DNA of 64,000 nt from Aurantimonas sp. 22II-16-19i (GCF_002088275.1 NZ_AQQS01000017.1:1-64000); one strand, 5' to 3'; positions 26,843 to 38,448 are shown, counted from the first letter of the stretch. Notes: generated from the sequence alone by a model not told the origin. Translations and numbers: made by a program.

Positions 26843-27506
26843 GGTGTCGGCTCCTCATCGCGGTTGCGGCGAGGATCGCCGATCGCCGGCTCCCGGGGAT
26901 ATCTTTGCCGCCGATCCGTCTTCGTCCGAGGGCCGACGGCCGGATCCGGGCCGGGTGCGACTGTCCCGGAGATCACGGCAGGGGAGGGGATATCTCCGTG
27001 CCGGCTGATGCCGGGGCGCCGGCATCGGCGCTCGACCGGCCCAGGACGACGAGGCCGCGGCCGGATCGCGCCAAGCTTCGCAGTCGCGCATTCCCTTGAG
27101 CATTGCTTATCTTGGGATGCCAGGGTAAATTTTTCGTGTTTATTCTGGCGGTGTCCGTTTTTCGAAATGATTTCAACCAATACAGAAGAACAGATGATGG
27201 AAAGCCCGATTGACGCTTATGCTGACTTTGCGTAATTGAGGGCCGGGGCTAAGTGGTAACCGGCGCAGCGGTGCGCGGGCAGCGCTGTACTCAGGAATTC
27301 GCCAGACATCGTAGCATTCTTCGAAGGTATCCCGACGCATTTGCGCGGGGTGCCATCGCGGCTATGTCCGCAACTCCGGATTGCATGTTCCAGCGACGCC
27401 GGCTGCCCCGTCCAGGGTCGGCAGGGGACGTCAATGAGGCATTCGCGGCTTCGAAGTCAGCCCCCGATCGTCCGGCGCCTGATCCAGCCATCGAAAGGCT
27501 AGAAAA
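26843..27506. other. 664-bp divergent region between fibre and RTX genes
   Basis: No convincing gene. It holds an 8-bp perfect inverted repeat (GATGCCGG-GGCG-CCGGCATC, 27007-27026) and an AT-rich patch at 27100-27235 that stands out from the GC-rich surroundings and may contain promoters for the two flanking surface-protein genes. A 22-codon frame at 27167-27235 has no ribosome binding site. Confidence 0.45.
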
Positions 27507-29384
27507 ATGGCAGACGTCCTCATTTCCACCGACTCGTCGACCGCACAGACCCTCGCTGCGGGCGACGACCTCCTCGTAACCCAGGATTCCACCCTCACGA
27601 CCTTCGCCGCCTCCGCGCCGATCACGACGACGGGCGGCTCCAACCAGATCGCCATTCTCGGCGGTCTCGTCGGCCTCGGCGGCCAGGACGCGCTTTCGGC
27701 GCTCGACAATTCGTTCCTGCAGTTCACCATCGGCAGCCTCGGCAATGTGATCAGTACCAACAGCACGGCGCTCGACATCGACGGCCTGACGTCGACCCTC
27801 GAGTTCACCAACGCAGGAACGGTCCAAGGCGACGTCGACGGCGTCTCGGTCACCAGTGCCAACGGCAGCGCCGCCTCGACCGAATTCCTCAATACCGGTA
27901 CGGTCTCGGCCTCGGGTGACGCACTCGACGTCAATTCCGGCGGTTCTGTCTATGCATCGAACGGTTACGGCGCCTCGATCGTCAGTCTGCTGGAGTCGGC
28001 CTTCGAGATCTCGGCGACGCAGTTCGAGCTGACCAATTCAGGGTCGATCCAGGCGCGTTCGACCGCGATCTCGCTCACCCCGAACACGAATGTAAGCTCT
28101 TCCATTCCCGCCTACATCTTCAACGACGGCTCGATCCAATCGTCGAACTCCAATGCCGTCTTCATCTCGACCGGCAACGGCACGTCGATCGAGAACAACG
28201 GGCTGATCTCCGCCTACGCTACCGCCATCCAACTCTCGGACGGCGTCGGCACCTCGAACATCGTGAACACCGGCACGCTTTCCGCAACCGAGGGATACGG
28301 CATTTACGCCAGTGGCGTCGCCGTCGACATCAACAATACCGGAACGATCGCCTCGAGCGGCGCCGGCGGCATCTATGTCGTAGAAAACGTCGTGGGTTCG
28401 CTGAATACGACCTACATCACCAACTCCGGTACGATCTCGTCACTGAACGATAACCTGTCCATCCAGATACTCGGCGACACCATGGCCGAGATCTCCAATT
28501 TCGGCCTCATCACCAATAGCGTCCAGATGTCCGATGCCTTCGACATCGTCGAGAACGGCGGAACCATCGGCGGCGACGTCAATCTGGGCCTCGGTGAAGA
28601 CCTCTATGACGGCTCCGGCGACAGCCAGGTCGACGGCGCCGTCTATGGTGACGCGGGCAACGACGACCTCTTCGGCGGCGACAATTCCGACACGCTCTAT
28701 GGCGGCACCGAGAACGACGATCTCGCCGGCGGCCTCGGCAACGACTTCCTCTATGGCGACGAAGGGAACGACCGGATCATCGCTGACAGTGACTCCGCCA
28801 ACGATTTCTATAGTGGCGGTGCCGGCGTTGATACGGCGACGTATGTCAGTGCGGCTCTGGGTATCCAGGCCAATCTCGGCTACGAATTCGCCTACAGCGC
28901 GGAGATCGGTGCCGATCGGCTCGTTGGATTCGAGGTCTTCGTCGGTGGCGCTGGCAATGATTCCATCACGGGAGCCGTCAACACCACCGTCATCGACGGC
29001 AGAGGCGGCAATGACACGATCAACGGCGGTACCGGCAACAACACTCTCTCCGGCGACTCCGGCGATGACACGATCCGTGGATTTGCCGGCTTCGACACGA
29101 TCAACGGCGGTTCGGGCAACGACACCCTGACCGGCGACTTCAACGCCGACACCTTCGTCTTCGTCGACGGTTTCGGCAACGACACGATCACCGACTTCGA
29201 CGAGTTCAACAATTCCGAGCGGATCAACCTCGCCGGCGTCACCGCCATCGTCAACTTCACCGATCTGCAGCTCAACCACCTGACCCAGGTGGGTGCCAAT
29301 GCGGTGATCACCGACGGGACCGACACCATCACGCTCCTCAACGTCAACCTCGCCGATCTCGACGTCAACGACTTCATCTTCTGA
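27507..29384 (+). CDS. RTX-type calcium-binding secreted protein (copy 2)
   Basis: A 625-residue acidic protein. Residues 1-350 are beta-helix-like repeats (motifs FTNAGTV, LTNSGSI, IVNTGTL, INNTGTI, ITNSGTI, roughly every 20-45 residues). Residues 355-545 carry RTX nonapeptides (GDAGNDDLFGGDNSD, GGLGNDFLYGDEGND). The C-terminal 115 residues match copy 1 at 678-2150 in about 94 positions by hand alignment, including the terminal DLDVNDFIF. There is no signal peptide, so type I secretion is expected. AAGG lies before the ATG. The passenger repeats suggest an adhesin or matrix protein. A strong hairpin follows the gene. Confidence 0.87.
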   Translation: MADVLISTDSSTAQTLAAGDDLLVTQDSTLTTFAASAPITTTGGSNQIAILGGLVGLGGQDALSALDNSFLQFTIGSLGNVISTNSTALDIDGLTSTLEFTNAGTVQGDVDGVSVTSANGSAASTEFLNTGTVSASGDALDVNSGGSVYASNGYGASIVSLLESAFEISATQFELTNSGSIQARSTAISLTPNTNVSSSIPAYIFNDGSIQSSNSNAVFISTGNGTSIENNGLISAYATAIQLSDGVGTSNIVNTGTLSATEGYGIYASGVAVDINNTGTIASSGAGGIYVVENVVGSLNTTYITNSGTISSLNDNLSIQILGDTMAEISNFGLITNSVQMSDAFDIVENGGTIGGDVNLGLGEDLYDGSGDSQVDGAVYGDAGNDDLFGGDNSDTLYGGTENDDLAGGLGNDFLYGDEGNDRIIADSDSANDFYSGGAGVDTATYVSAALGIQANLGYEFAYSAEIGADRLVGFEVFVGGAGNDSITGAVNTTVIDGRGGNDTINGGTGNNTLSGDSGDDTIRGFAGFDTINGGSGNDTLTGDFNADTFVFVDGFGNDTITDFDEFNNSERINLAGVTAIVNFTDLQLNHLTQVGANAVITDGTDTITLLNVNLADLDVNDFIF

Positions 29385-29413
29385 CGAACGGCGCACTGCG
29401 CGGAACCAGAGAC

Positions 29414-29444
29414 GAAGCGGATCTGCCGGTGGCAGGTCCGCTTC
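29414..29444. terminator. 14-bp stem hairpin after RTX copy 2
   Basis: GAAGCGGATCTGCC pairs with GGCAGGTCCGCTTC across the loop GGT with one G-U pair. It lies 30 bp after the RTX stop, between convergent genes, and could end transcripts from both sides. No T-run. Confidence 0.6.
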
Positions 29445-29570
29445 GCCGTGTCGGGCGCCTGGATGTGGACCTCATACGACGTCCAGTGAGCCACCTTTGG
29501 ATTTCGAACTTCCAGTCGGCTCGCCTCGGGGGCGCCGCAGATTGTCCGGTCCGGTCGAACGGAGAGTGTC

Positions 29571-30302
29571 TCAGGAGAGCAGCGACCAGATCAGCGGCAA
29601 GAGGATCGCCGTCGCCAGCGCGTTCAGCCCCATGGCGAGGCCGGAAAAGGCCCCGGCGACCTCGCTTTCCTGGAGCGCCCGCGCCGTGCCGATGCCGTGG
29701 GATGCGGTGCCGAGGGCAAAGCCGCGGGCTGCCGGATCACCGATCTTCAGCCTGTCGAGCAGCAACGGGCCGAGCGCGCCGCCGAGGATCCCCGTCACGA
29801 TGACGAAGACCGCCGTCAGCGACGGCAGGCCGCCGAGCTTGTCGGCAATGCCCATGGCGACGGGCGCCGTCACCGATTTCGGGGCCAGCGAAACCAGGCT
29901 GACGTGATCGAGCCCCATGACGTAGCCGATCGCCAGCGCCGTCCCCATGGCCGCCAGCGATCCGAGGAGGAGGCTGACGATGAGGGCGAGGGCGCTCCGC
30001 CTGACCTTGTCGAACTGCCGGTAGAGCGGGATCGCCAGGGCGACCGTGGCCGGCCCGAGCAGGAAATGGATGAACTGCGCGCCCTCGAAATAAGTCTGGT
30101 AGCTGGTGCCCGTCGCCACGAGGATGGCAACGAGGCAGATGACGGCGACGAGCACCGGGTTGAGCAACGCCGGTCGTCCGGCCCGCTGGTAGAGCCATTG
30201 TGCGCCCTGATAGACGACGAGGGTCATCGTCAGCGCCAGCAGCGGGCTCGCCGAGAGATAGACCCAGATGTCGGAGATCGTTGCCGGCAGCATGTCGCTC
30301 AC
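29571..30302 (-). CDS. lrgB: LrgB-family membrane protein
   Basis: A 243-residue polytopic protein of the LrgB/CidB family: LLNPVLVAVICL, a HFLLGPATVALAIPLY motif, and the hallmark LAPKSVTAPVAMGI followed by TGILGGALGP and ALGTASHGIGTARA. Family members with LrgA are described as holin/antiholin-like or as pyruvate or metabolite transporters. The GTG at 30302 overlaps the stop of lrgA (GTGA), which I take as the start; ATG 30293 is the alternative. Confidence 0.9.
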   Translation of the reverse strand: MSDMLPATISDIWVYLSASPLLALTMTLVVYQGAQWLYQRAGRPALLNPVLVAVICLVAILVATGTSYQTYFEGAQFIHFLLGPATVALAIPLYRQFDKVRRSALALIVSLLLGSLAAMGTALAIGYVMGLDHVSLVSLAPKSVTAPVAMGIADKLGGLPSLTAVFVIVTGILGGALGPLLLDRLKIGDPAARGFALGTASHGIGTARALQESEVAGAFSGLAMGLNALATAILLPLIWSLLS

Positions 30303-30661
30303 CCTTCCGCGCCGGAGTTGCCGCGGCGCGCGGGGCCCATCCGATGCATGACGAAAGCCGTCACCGCGATCGTCACGAGGGTCGAGACGACGAGGGCGGC
30401 AATGACCGGTAGAGCCTCGTCCTCCAGCCTTGCCGCATGCTGCATGATGCCGACGCCGGCCGGCACGAAGAGCAGCGAGAGATTGGACAGCAGCGTGTCC
30501 GCCACCGTGCCGACGTCCTTCGGGACGCCTTTGCGCGCCGCGAGGACGGCGAACAAGATCACCATGCCGATGACCGGGCCGGGCAGCGGCAACCCGCTCG
30601 CGGCGGAAATCGCCTCGCCGGCGAGCTGGCAGAGGAGGATGGCGGTGAGGGCTTGAAGCAT
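30299..30661 (-). CDS. lrgA: LrgA/CidA-family membrane protein
   Basis: A 120-residue protein with four predicted membrane helices and the family motif GLPLPGPVIGMVILF followed by LLSNLSLLFVPAGVGIM. It forms a coupled pair with lrgB. The role in alphaproteobacteria (cell lysis control versus pyruvate uptake) is not settled. Confidence 0.9.
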   Translation of the reverse strand: MLQALTAILLCQLAGEAISAASGLPLPGPVIGMVILFAVLAARKGVPKDVGTVADTLLSNLSLLFVPAGVGIMQHAARLEDEALPVIAALVVSTLVTIAVTAFVMHRMGPARRGNSGAEG

Positions 30662-30885
30662 CGGGATCTCTCGTCAGGGCCGGCATTGTCGGCCGCCGGA
30701 AGCACCCAGCGGCCATCGGCGGTTCCTCCACCGCGGCAGGATCGATGCCGCCGACTCCCCGCATGTGGCAAGTCGCGGGATCATAGCTGGCGAAGAGGAT
30801 TGTGCCCGCCCGCTTATTGCCGCCGCGCCGCGTGCGTCAACATTGTCCCGGGCATGGACAGCCGAGGTTCCTCCGTGATGGCGAG

Positions 30886-32106
30886 ATGACGCCTGCCCTG
30901 ACGATCATGGTCGGCGGTGTTCTGGTGATTCTGGCGGTCTGGCTCCCGCTGTTTCTTCGCGGCGTGCCGCTCTCTCTGCCGATGATCGCCGTCGGTGCCG
31001 GTGTGGCGCTTCCCTCCGTGGGGGGCGACCAGCCGTTGATGCGCTACAGCGACGCGGTGGAGACCATCACCCAGTTCGCCCTGATCGTCGCCGTGATCGG
31101 GGCGGGCCTCAAGATCGACCGCCGATTCTCGTTTCGCGGCTGGACGAGCACCTGGCGGCTGCTTCTTCTGGTCATGCCGCTTTCGATCGCGGCCATCGCG
31201 TTCTCGGCGATGTGGCTGCTCGGCCTGTCGGCGGGGCTCGCCATATTCCTTGCCAGCGCTCTCGCGCCCACCGATCCGGTCCTCGCGGCAAGCGTCCAGA
31301 CCGACGAGCCCGGAACGGGAGACGACGACGAGAGCCGGTTCGCATTGACCTCCGAGGCGGGGCTGAACGACGGGCTCGCCTATCCCTTCGTGATCCTCGG
31401 CCTCGGTCTTGCCGCGGGGAGCTTCGATGCCGGCGAGTGGACGCGCTGGGCACTGGTCAGCCTCATCTGGAACGTCGCTGGCGGCGCCTTGACGGGGGCC
31501 GTCCTCGCTGGCGCGCTGGTGCTGCTCAACGACCAGTTCCCCGAACCGCTCAAGCTGCGCAGCTCGAACAGCGGCATCGCCGCCGTCGGCCTCGGCCTGC
31601 TCGCCTACGGCATCGCCGAGCTCGTTTGCGCCAACGGCTTCGTCGCGGTGTTCGCGCTGGCCGTCGCCATTCGCAACCTCGTCCCGAGCTACGCCTACAG
31701 CCGGCGCCTGAACCACGCCTCCGAGGAACTCGAGAAGGTGCTGATGGTCATGATCCTCGCCGTGCTCGGTGCGGCGGTCTGGCAGGGTCTCCTGTCCGGC
31801 ATCGGCTGGCGGGAGTGCGTCTTCGCCGCGATCGCACTCATCGTCGCCCGGCCGCTCGCCACGCTTCTGGGCTTCCTTGGTTCGCGTCATACACTTGCGA
31901 CGCGCAAGACCGTCGGCTTCTTCGGCATCCGCGGGATCGCTTCGCTCTATTACGCCAGCCTCGCGGTTCCGCTTCTTTCGCCGCAGGAGGCCTCCTACCT
32001 CATCAGCGTGATCGGTCTGACCATCCTCTCCTCGGTCTTCTTCTTCGGAATGACCGCGGACATCGCCGTGAAGTACTGCGTCGGGGAACGCCGGGATTCG
32101 GCCTGA
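30886..32106 (+). CDS. CPA1-type sodium/proton antiporter
   Basis: A 406-residue membrane protein with about twelve helices. It has the cation/proton antiporter hallmarks: ALAPTDPVLAASVQ with the TDP motif, FALTSEAGLNDGLAYPFV with paired acidic residues for ion translocation, and FGIRGIASLYYASLA. Its soluble loops are short. The ATG at 30886 is chosen from the first hydrophobic helix. It exchanges Na+ or K+ for protons. It is divergent from lrgAB (224 bp), and no regulator is seen. Confidence 0.87.
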   Translation: MTPALTIMVGGVLVILAVWLPLFLRGVPLSLPMIAVGAGVALPSVGGDQPLMRYSDAVETITQFALIVAVIGAGLKIDRRFSFRGWTSTWRLLLLVMPLSIAAIAFSAMWLLGLSAGLAIFLASALAPTDPVLAASVQTDEPGTGDDDESRFALTSEAGLNDGLAYPFVILGLGLAAGSFDAGEWTRWALVSLIWNVAGGALTGAVLAGALVLLNDQFPEPLKLRSSNSGIAAVGLGLLAYGIAELVCANGFVAVFALAVAIRNLVPSYAYSRRLNHASEELEKVLMVMILAVLGAAVWQGLLSGIGWRECVFAAIALIVARPLATLLGFLGSRHTLATRKTVGFFGIRGIASLYYASLAVPLLSPQEASYLISVIGLTILSSVFFFGMTADIAVKYCVGERRDSA

Positions 32107-32171
32107 GCGGCGATCCGTGCAGGGGGGCGGCACCTATAGGATGCGGAGCGCTTTCGGGCTAAGAGGGCGGC

Positions 32172-34157
32172 ATGCGCTTTCCACCTTCCTTCCTCGACGA
32201 GATCAGAGACCGCGTGCCGATATCCGAGGTGATCGGCCGCCGGGTGACCTGGGACCGCCGCAAGTCGCAGCCCGGCCGCGGCGACTACTGGGCCTGCTGT
32301 CCGTTCCACGGCGAGAAGACGCCGTCCTTCCACTGCGAGGATGCCAAGGGCCGCTATCACTGCTTCGGCTGCGGCGTGTCCGGCGACCACTTCCGCTTCC
32401 TGACCGAGCTCGAGGGCCTGTCGTTTCCCGAAGCCGTCGAACGGCTCGCCGGCGAGGCGGGCGTCGCCATGCCGGAGCGCGATCCGGCCGCCGAGGCGCG
32501 CGAGGCCAAGCGGGGCACCATCCTCGATGCCCTGGCCGAGGCGGCGGCTTTCTTTCGCCAGCAGTTGCACGAGAGCGACGGGGCGAAGGCGCGGGCCTAT
32601 CTTCGAGACCGGGGGATGGATCCGCGGACGCAAGCCGCCTTCGGCCTCGGCTATGCGCCGAACTCGCGCAACCGCCTGAAGGAGCATCTCGCCGGCAAGG
32701 GGCTCGGCCGGGACGAGATCGAGGGCGCCGGCCTCGTCGTCCATGGCGAGGGGATCGCCGTCTCCTACGACCGGTTTCGCGACCGGATCATGTTTCCGAT
32801 CCACGATGCCGGCGAGAAGACCGTCGCCTTCGGCGGGCGGGCGATGGCGGCGGACGCCCAGGCGAAGTACCTCAACTCGCCGGAGACCGAGGTCTTCCAC
32901 AAGGGCGAGATGCTGTTCAACCTCGCCAAGGCGCGGCGGGCGGCGCGCGAGGCGGGGACGCTGATCCTCGTCGAAGGCTACATGGACGTCATCATGCTGG
33001 CGCAGGCGGGCTTCGCCCATGCCGTGGCGCCGCTCGGGACGGCGATGACCGAGCGCCAGCTGGAACTCCTCTGGCGCACCGCGGGCGAGCCGCTCCTCTG
33101 CTTCGACGGCGACGCGGCGGGGCTGAAGGCGGCGAACCGCGCCGCCGAACTCGCCTTGCCGCTCCTGAAGCCCGGACGTTCGCTGCGGTTCGCCCTCCTG
33201 CCGGAGGGCAAGGATCCGGACGATCTCGTCCGCGAGGGTGGTCCGGAGGCGTTCTCGCAGGTCCTGTCCGGCGCCCGGCCGCTCGCCGACCTCGTCTGGA
33301 TGCGCGAGACCCAGGGCGGCAGTTTCGACACGCCCGAGCGCCGCGCCGAACTCGAGCACCGGCTGAAGGGCCTGTTCCGCACGATCGGCGACGAAGCGGT
33401 GCGCCGGCACTATCTCGACGACGCCAAGGCGAGGCTGTCGGCCTTCTTCGGATCCGGCGTCTCGGGCGGCCGCGGCCAGCGCGAGGGATGGCAGGGCAAG
33501 CCGGGTGGCTACCGTCAGGGACAGGGACAGGGACAGGGACAGGGCGCGGGCTACGGCAGGCGCGACGGCGGCAAGGGCAGGGGGCAGCCCGGCCGGGCGG
33601 CGATCTCCGATCGTCTGGCGCGATCCCGGCTGGCCTCCTCCGCGAACCTGCCGGCGGCATCCCTGCGCGAGATCGCCATCGTCGTCGGCTTCGTCAACCA
33701 TCCGCTGCTGATGGAGGAGGAGTTCGAGGTCTTCGCCTCGCTCGACCTGCCGAATGGCGATCTCGCCCGGCTGCGCTCCTCCGTCCTCGACGTCCATGCG
33801 GCGAATTCCCCCAGGGACCGCGACGCGCTCCTTCTGGAACTCGGCCGGCACGGCACGGCCGATCTGTTCGAGAGCTTCGAAGCAAAGCTGAAGGCCATCC
33901 GGCTCTGGCCAGTGCTCGCGGAGGCCGCCTTCGAGGATGCGCGCGAGGCGCTCCGGCAGATGCTGCACCTGCAGCACCGGTTCCTGGCGCTCAGGCGAGA
34001 GCTGAAGCTCGCCGAGGAGGCCCTGGGACGGGAACCCACCGAGGCGAGCTATGCCCATGTGATGGAGATCAAGAGCGAAATCGAACGGGTGGACGGGACC
34101 GAAGCGCTGATCGAGGGGTTCGGCCTCTTGTCAGGACGCCCCATGAAGGCCATTTGA
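32172..34157 (+). CDS. dnaG: DNA primase DnaG
   Basis: A 661-residue replication primase. Its N-terminal zinc-binding domain has CCPFHGEKTPSF and YHCFGCGVSGD (CHC2 type). The catalytic domain carries the Toprim motifs LVEGYMDVI and FDGDAAGLKAA. The C-terminal third is the DnaB-interacting domain. Between them (about 440-480) is a Gly/Gln-rich linker encoded by a 6-bp tandem repeat. The next gene, rpoD, is in the conserved dnaG-rpoD order of alphaproteobacteria. Confidence 0.97.
   Translation: MRFPPSFLDEIRDRVPISEVIGRRVTWDRRKSQPGRGDYWACCPFHGEKTPSFHCEDAKGRYHCFGCGVSGDHFRFLTELEGLSFPEAVERLAGEAGVAMPERDPAAEAREAKRGTILDALAEAAAFFRQQLHESDGAKARAYLRDRGMDPRTQAAFGLGYAPNSRNRLKEHLAGKGLGRDEIEGAGLVVHGEGIAVSYDRFRDRIMFPIHDAGEKTVAFGGRAMAADAQAKYLNSPETEVFHKGEMLFNLAKARRAAREAGTLILVEGYMDVIMLAQAGFAHAVAPLGTAMTERQLELLWRTAGEPLLCFDGDAAGLKAANRAAELALPLLKPGRSLRFALLPEGKDPDDLVREGGPEAFSQVLSGARPLADLVWMRETQGGSFDTPERRAELEHRLKGLFRTIGDEAVRRHYLDDAKARLSAFFGSGVSGGRGQREGWQGKPGGYRQGQGQGQGQGAGYGRRDGGKGRGQPGRAAISDRLARSRLASSANLPAASLREIAIVVGFVNHPLLMEEEFEVFASLDLPNGDLARLRSSVLDVHAANSPRDRDALLLELGRHGTADLFESFEAKLKAIRLWPVLAEAAFEDAREALRQMLHLQHRFLALRRELKLAEEALGREPTEASYAHVMEIKSEIERVDGTEALIEGFGLLSGRPMKAI
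33516..33545 (+). repeat. hexanucleotide tandem repeat inside dnaG
   Basis: Four exact units of CAGGGA plus one variant encode alternating Gln-Gly in the linker of DnaG. Because the unit is six bases, gain or loss of units keeps the frame. Confidence 0.85.
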
Positions 34158-34491
34158 GGGCCTCATCTGGAACTTTCTCGGATCTTGGAAACCGGCCGTA
34201 CCCTCGCGCACTGCCGTCAGCCATTGCGCCGGGGAGCTTGACAGAACATATGGGTTCGGTCGAGAGGGCGAACCATCCTGATCCGAAGCTTGAAAGATTT
34301 CGCATCTGCGCCTTCTTTAATGCGCCTTCCGGCAATGCCGACGAGGTACGGTGCCGGACGCGGTCGAGTTATGGTTAAGCCGTCTTTAACGGCAGATGCT
34401 GCATATGGTGGCCTTGCGGGTCGCAGCGTGGCGCCCGCCCTTGATTTGCAAGGGCCCGCCCGACGGGCATGCGAACTGGAGAATGAAACGT
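34158..34491. other. 334-bp dnaG-rpoD intergenic region
   Basis: No gene. It holds CTTGACA at about 34238, a possible -35 element without a good -10, and the CtrA consensus site at 34375-34390. The sequence is AT-richer than the flanking genes, as expected for a promoter region. Confidence 0.5.
34375..34390 (+). promoter_or_regulatory. exact CtrA-consensus site upstream of rpoD
   Basis: TTAAGCCGTCTTTAAC fits TTAA-N7-TTAAC with no mismatch and lies about 100 bp before the rpoD start. The inner GCCGT-CTTTA-ACGGC can also form a small hairpin. Confidence 0.45.
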
Positions 34492-36468
<1,977 letters not shown>

Positions 36469-36499
36469 CCTTCTGGCGCGCTCGTGCTATCTTGATGGC

Positions 36500-37138
36500 A
36501 TGAGCGCGCTGAAGGACCATCACCAACACCAAGACCACCACGATCTGCTGGCGCAGACGTTCGACGGCCCCGTCCCCCTGACCACCCAGGCGGCGGAAGG
36601 ACTGCGCCGCCGGCGGTTCACCGTCGCCGAAATCGAGGCGATGGTCGTTGCCGGGATCATGGAAGAGGACGAGCGCGTCGAACTCATCGGCGGGGAGCTT
36701 GTTCCGATGTCGGCCAAGGGGATCCGTCACGAGCGGCTCAAGACGTTTCTCATGATGGAACTGGCGCGCAAGCTGCCGGATCATCTCGCCTTTACCCCCG
36801 AGACGACCTTCCGGCTCTCCGAGGACACGTTTCTGGAGCCGGACTTCGCCCTCTACGACAAGGCCGACGGCCTCGAAGGGCTGAACGGCGCGACCTGCCT
36901 TCTCGCCATCGAGGTCGGCGATTCCAGCCTCGCCTACGACCGCGGCCGCAAGGCTGCGATCTATGCGGCCTTCGGTCTCCGCGAACTCTGGGTCGTCGAC
37001 GCCGTCAGGCTGCAGACGCGGGTCTTCCGCGAACCGACGCCGACGGGATACCGCCGCGTGATCGACCAGGACACCGACGCGGCCCTGTCGCCGGACGCCG
37101 TCCGCAGCCTCGTTATCCGTCTCGCCGACTTCGCCTGA
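36500..37138 (+). CDS. Uma2-family PD-(D/E)XK nuclease-like protein
   Basis: A 212-residue protein of the Uma2/DUF820 family: [28 protein letters not shown], then the nuclease core EPDFALYD and [21 protein letters not shown], with the expected acidic residues. Fold and motif point to a restriction-endonuclease-like enzyme; the biological role of the family is unknown. The His-rich N-terminus (HHQHQDHH) is unusual and might bind metal. It starts 31 bp after rpoD, but accessory genes of this family often stand alone. Confidence 0.8.
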   Translation: MSALKDHHQHQDHHDLLAQTFDGPVPLTTQAAEGLRRRRFTVAEIEAMVVAGIMEEDERVELIGGELVPMSAKGIRHERLKTFLMMELARKLPDHLAFTPETTFRLSEDTFLEPDFALYDKADGLEGLNGATCLLAIEVGDSSLAYDRGRKAAIYAAFGLRELWVVDAVRLQTRVFREPTPTGYRRVIDQDTDAALSPDAVRSLVIRLADFA

Positions 37139-37447
37139 TCGTTTCGCGGGCGACAGCTTCGGCCCGATGAGCGCGGTCGGTCTGCGCCAAGCTCGCTGCG
37201 GAGTCCGGGTGCTTCGGACCATCCTGCGCGGGTCCGGTCTGTGAGACGGCGCGCCGCTGCTTGCGAGCGCTATCCGGCCGGGCGCACCGGCCTTCCGCCA
37301 CGTGCCGGCAGCCCGATCTGCGCCGGGCGCATTGCCGCGAGGGCGGCGCCCATGGCAGGAGATCGTCCAAAGCGGGGCGCCTGCCTGCCGGCGGACCCGT
37401 CGCAGGCCGTTGTAGCCTCTGATGCGAGGCCGAGACGAGGAGATCGA

Positions 37448-37741
37448 ATGTCGTTTCTGAAGAAGCTCTTTGGCGGATCGAAGGGCGCTCCCGCCGCCGC
37501 CGGCCCGCAGGTCACGGAAACCCTCGACCATGCCGGGTTCACCATCAAGGCGACCCCGATGCAGGAAGGCGGCCAGTTCCGCCTTGCAGCGCTGATCGAG
37601 AAGGAGGTCGGCGGCACGGTGAGGACCCACCGGATGATCCGCGCCGACATGTTCTCATCCAGGGAGGAGGCGACGCAGTTCGCGCTCCGCAAGGCCCGCC
37701 AGGTCATCGACGAGCAGGGCGAGGCGCTCTTCACCGATTGA
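37448..37741 (+). CDS. HlyU-family protein
   Basis: A 97-residue protein: N-terminal MSFLKKLFGG, then a small domain (ETLDHAGFTIKATPMQEGGQFRLAALI, RADMFSSREEATQFALRKARQVID) typical of the HlyU family in alphaproteobacteria. Vibrio HlyU regulates haemolysin, but this short version has no visible DNA-binding motif. AGGAG lies 5 bases before the ATG. The 309 bp upstream show nothing identifiable. Confidence 0.8.
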   Translation: MSFLKKLFGGSKGAPAAAGPQVTETLDHAGFTIKATPMQEGGQFRLAALIEKEVGGTVRTHRMIRADMFSSREEATQFALRKARQVIDEQGEALFTD

Positions 37742-37897
37742 GCCCCGGCGGGGTGCGTCCCCCCTGGCTGCATCCGGCAGGGCAGGTCTCATCGACCTCC
37801 GACGGACAACCGGGAGATGTCTGACCCGCAAGCCGCATCACGCGAGGCGCAGGCTCGCTGAACGATCCGGGCTCGTTGACGGGGCATTGTCGCAGCC

Positions 37898-38146
37898 ATG
37901 GCTGCGTCAAACGTCTGGCCCGTGTCTCCGCGCCGGACAGGGACGAAATGGTGGATCAAGCAGGATACGTCAGCGAACCCTGGAACTCATTGGAAAATCG
38001 ATATAAACTCAGACGACTATCGGCCTGTCAGCCGACAAGCGGCGGCTGTAGAGGAGGTTTCCCGGCTTAAAGATGCCGGACCGACGCAATCCCAGATCTC
38101 GAAGCGCATGGGAATGGGCAAAGCTTCCGTCGACAGAATACGATAA
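37898..38146 (+). pseudogene. probable C-terminal remnant with helix-turn-helix
   Basis: This 82-codon frame ends in a plausible helix-turn-helix: RLKDAGPTQSQISKRMGMGKASVDRIR, like the end of plasmid or phage replication/helicase proteins. The first 40 residues look unstructured. There is no ribosome binding site, and DNA here is less GC-rich than its surroundings. I read it as the tail of a decayed mobile-element gene; a small intact DNA-binding protein is the alternative. Confidence 0.35.
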
Positions 38147-38325
38147 AGGCTTGTACGGCCGCCCGGAGAACATCGAGCCCTCCACCGTCAGAGATGAAGG
38201 GACGTGTTGACAAGGCGAATTATAGGGACCTGGCTGGAGGAACCGTCTGGCAGGTCGCGGAGGCGGTGGCCGGCCGAGCGGCAGGCAGGCCTTGCGCCTC
38301 CTGCCGCGAGAGCAGGGCCCACCAC

Positions 38326-38375
38326 GCCCAGGCTCACGACTCCCAGGGCCAGGACGCCCAGGGCCACGATGCCAG
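38326..38375 (+). repeat. 15-bp degenerate tandem repeat
   Basis: Three units and a partial one of GCCCAGGGCCACGAT-like sequence lie in the 302-bp gap before the FYDLN-type gene. They are in phase with an open frame that would add a repeat of the type HDSQGQDAQ to that protein, but family comparison places the real start later. Confidence 0.65.
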
Positions 38376-38448
38376 AGGGTCGGGCGGACCCTTCCACACG
38401 ATCGAACCAACACACCATCGGGCCATGCAAGCGCCCCGGGAGATCACC

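Noticed and set aside
27167-27235. 22-codon frame between the fibre and RTX genes
   Set aside because: No ribosome binding site and no recognisable homology.
38194-38448. 85-residue extension of the FYDLN-type protein through the 15-bp repeats
   Set aside because: The family begins at the ELGTKR motif, and a Shine-Dalgarno sequence precedes ATG 38449.
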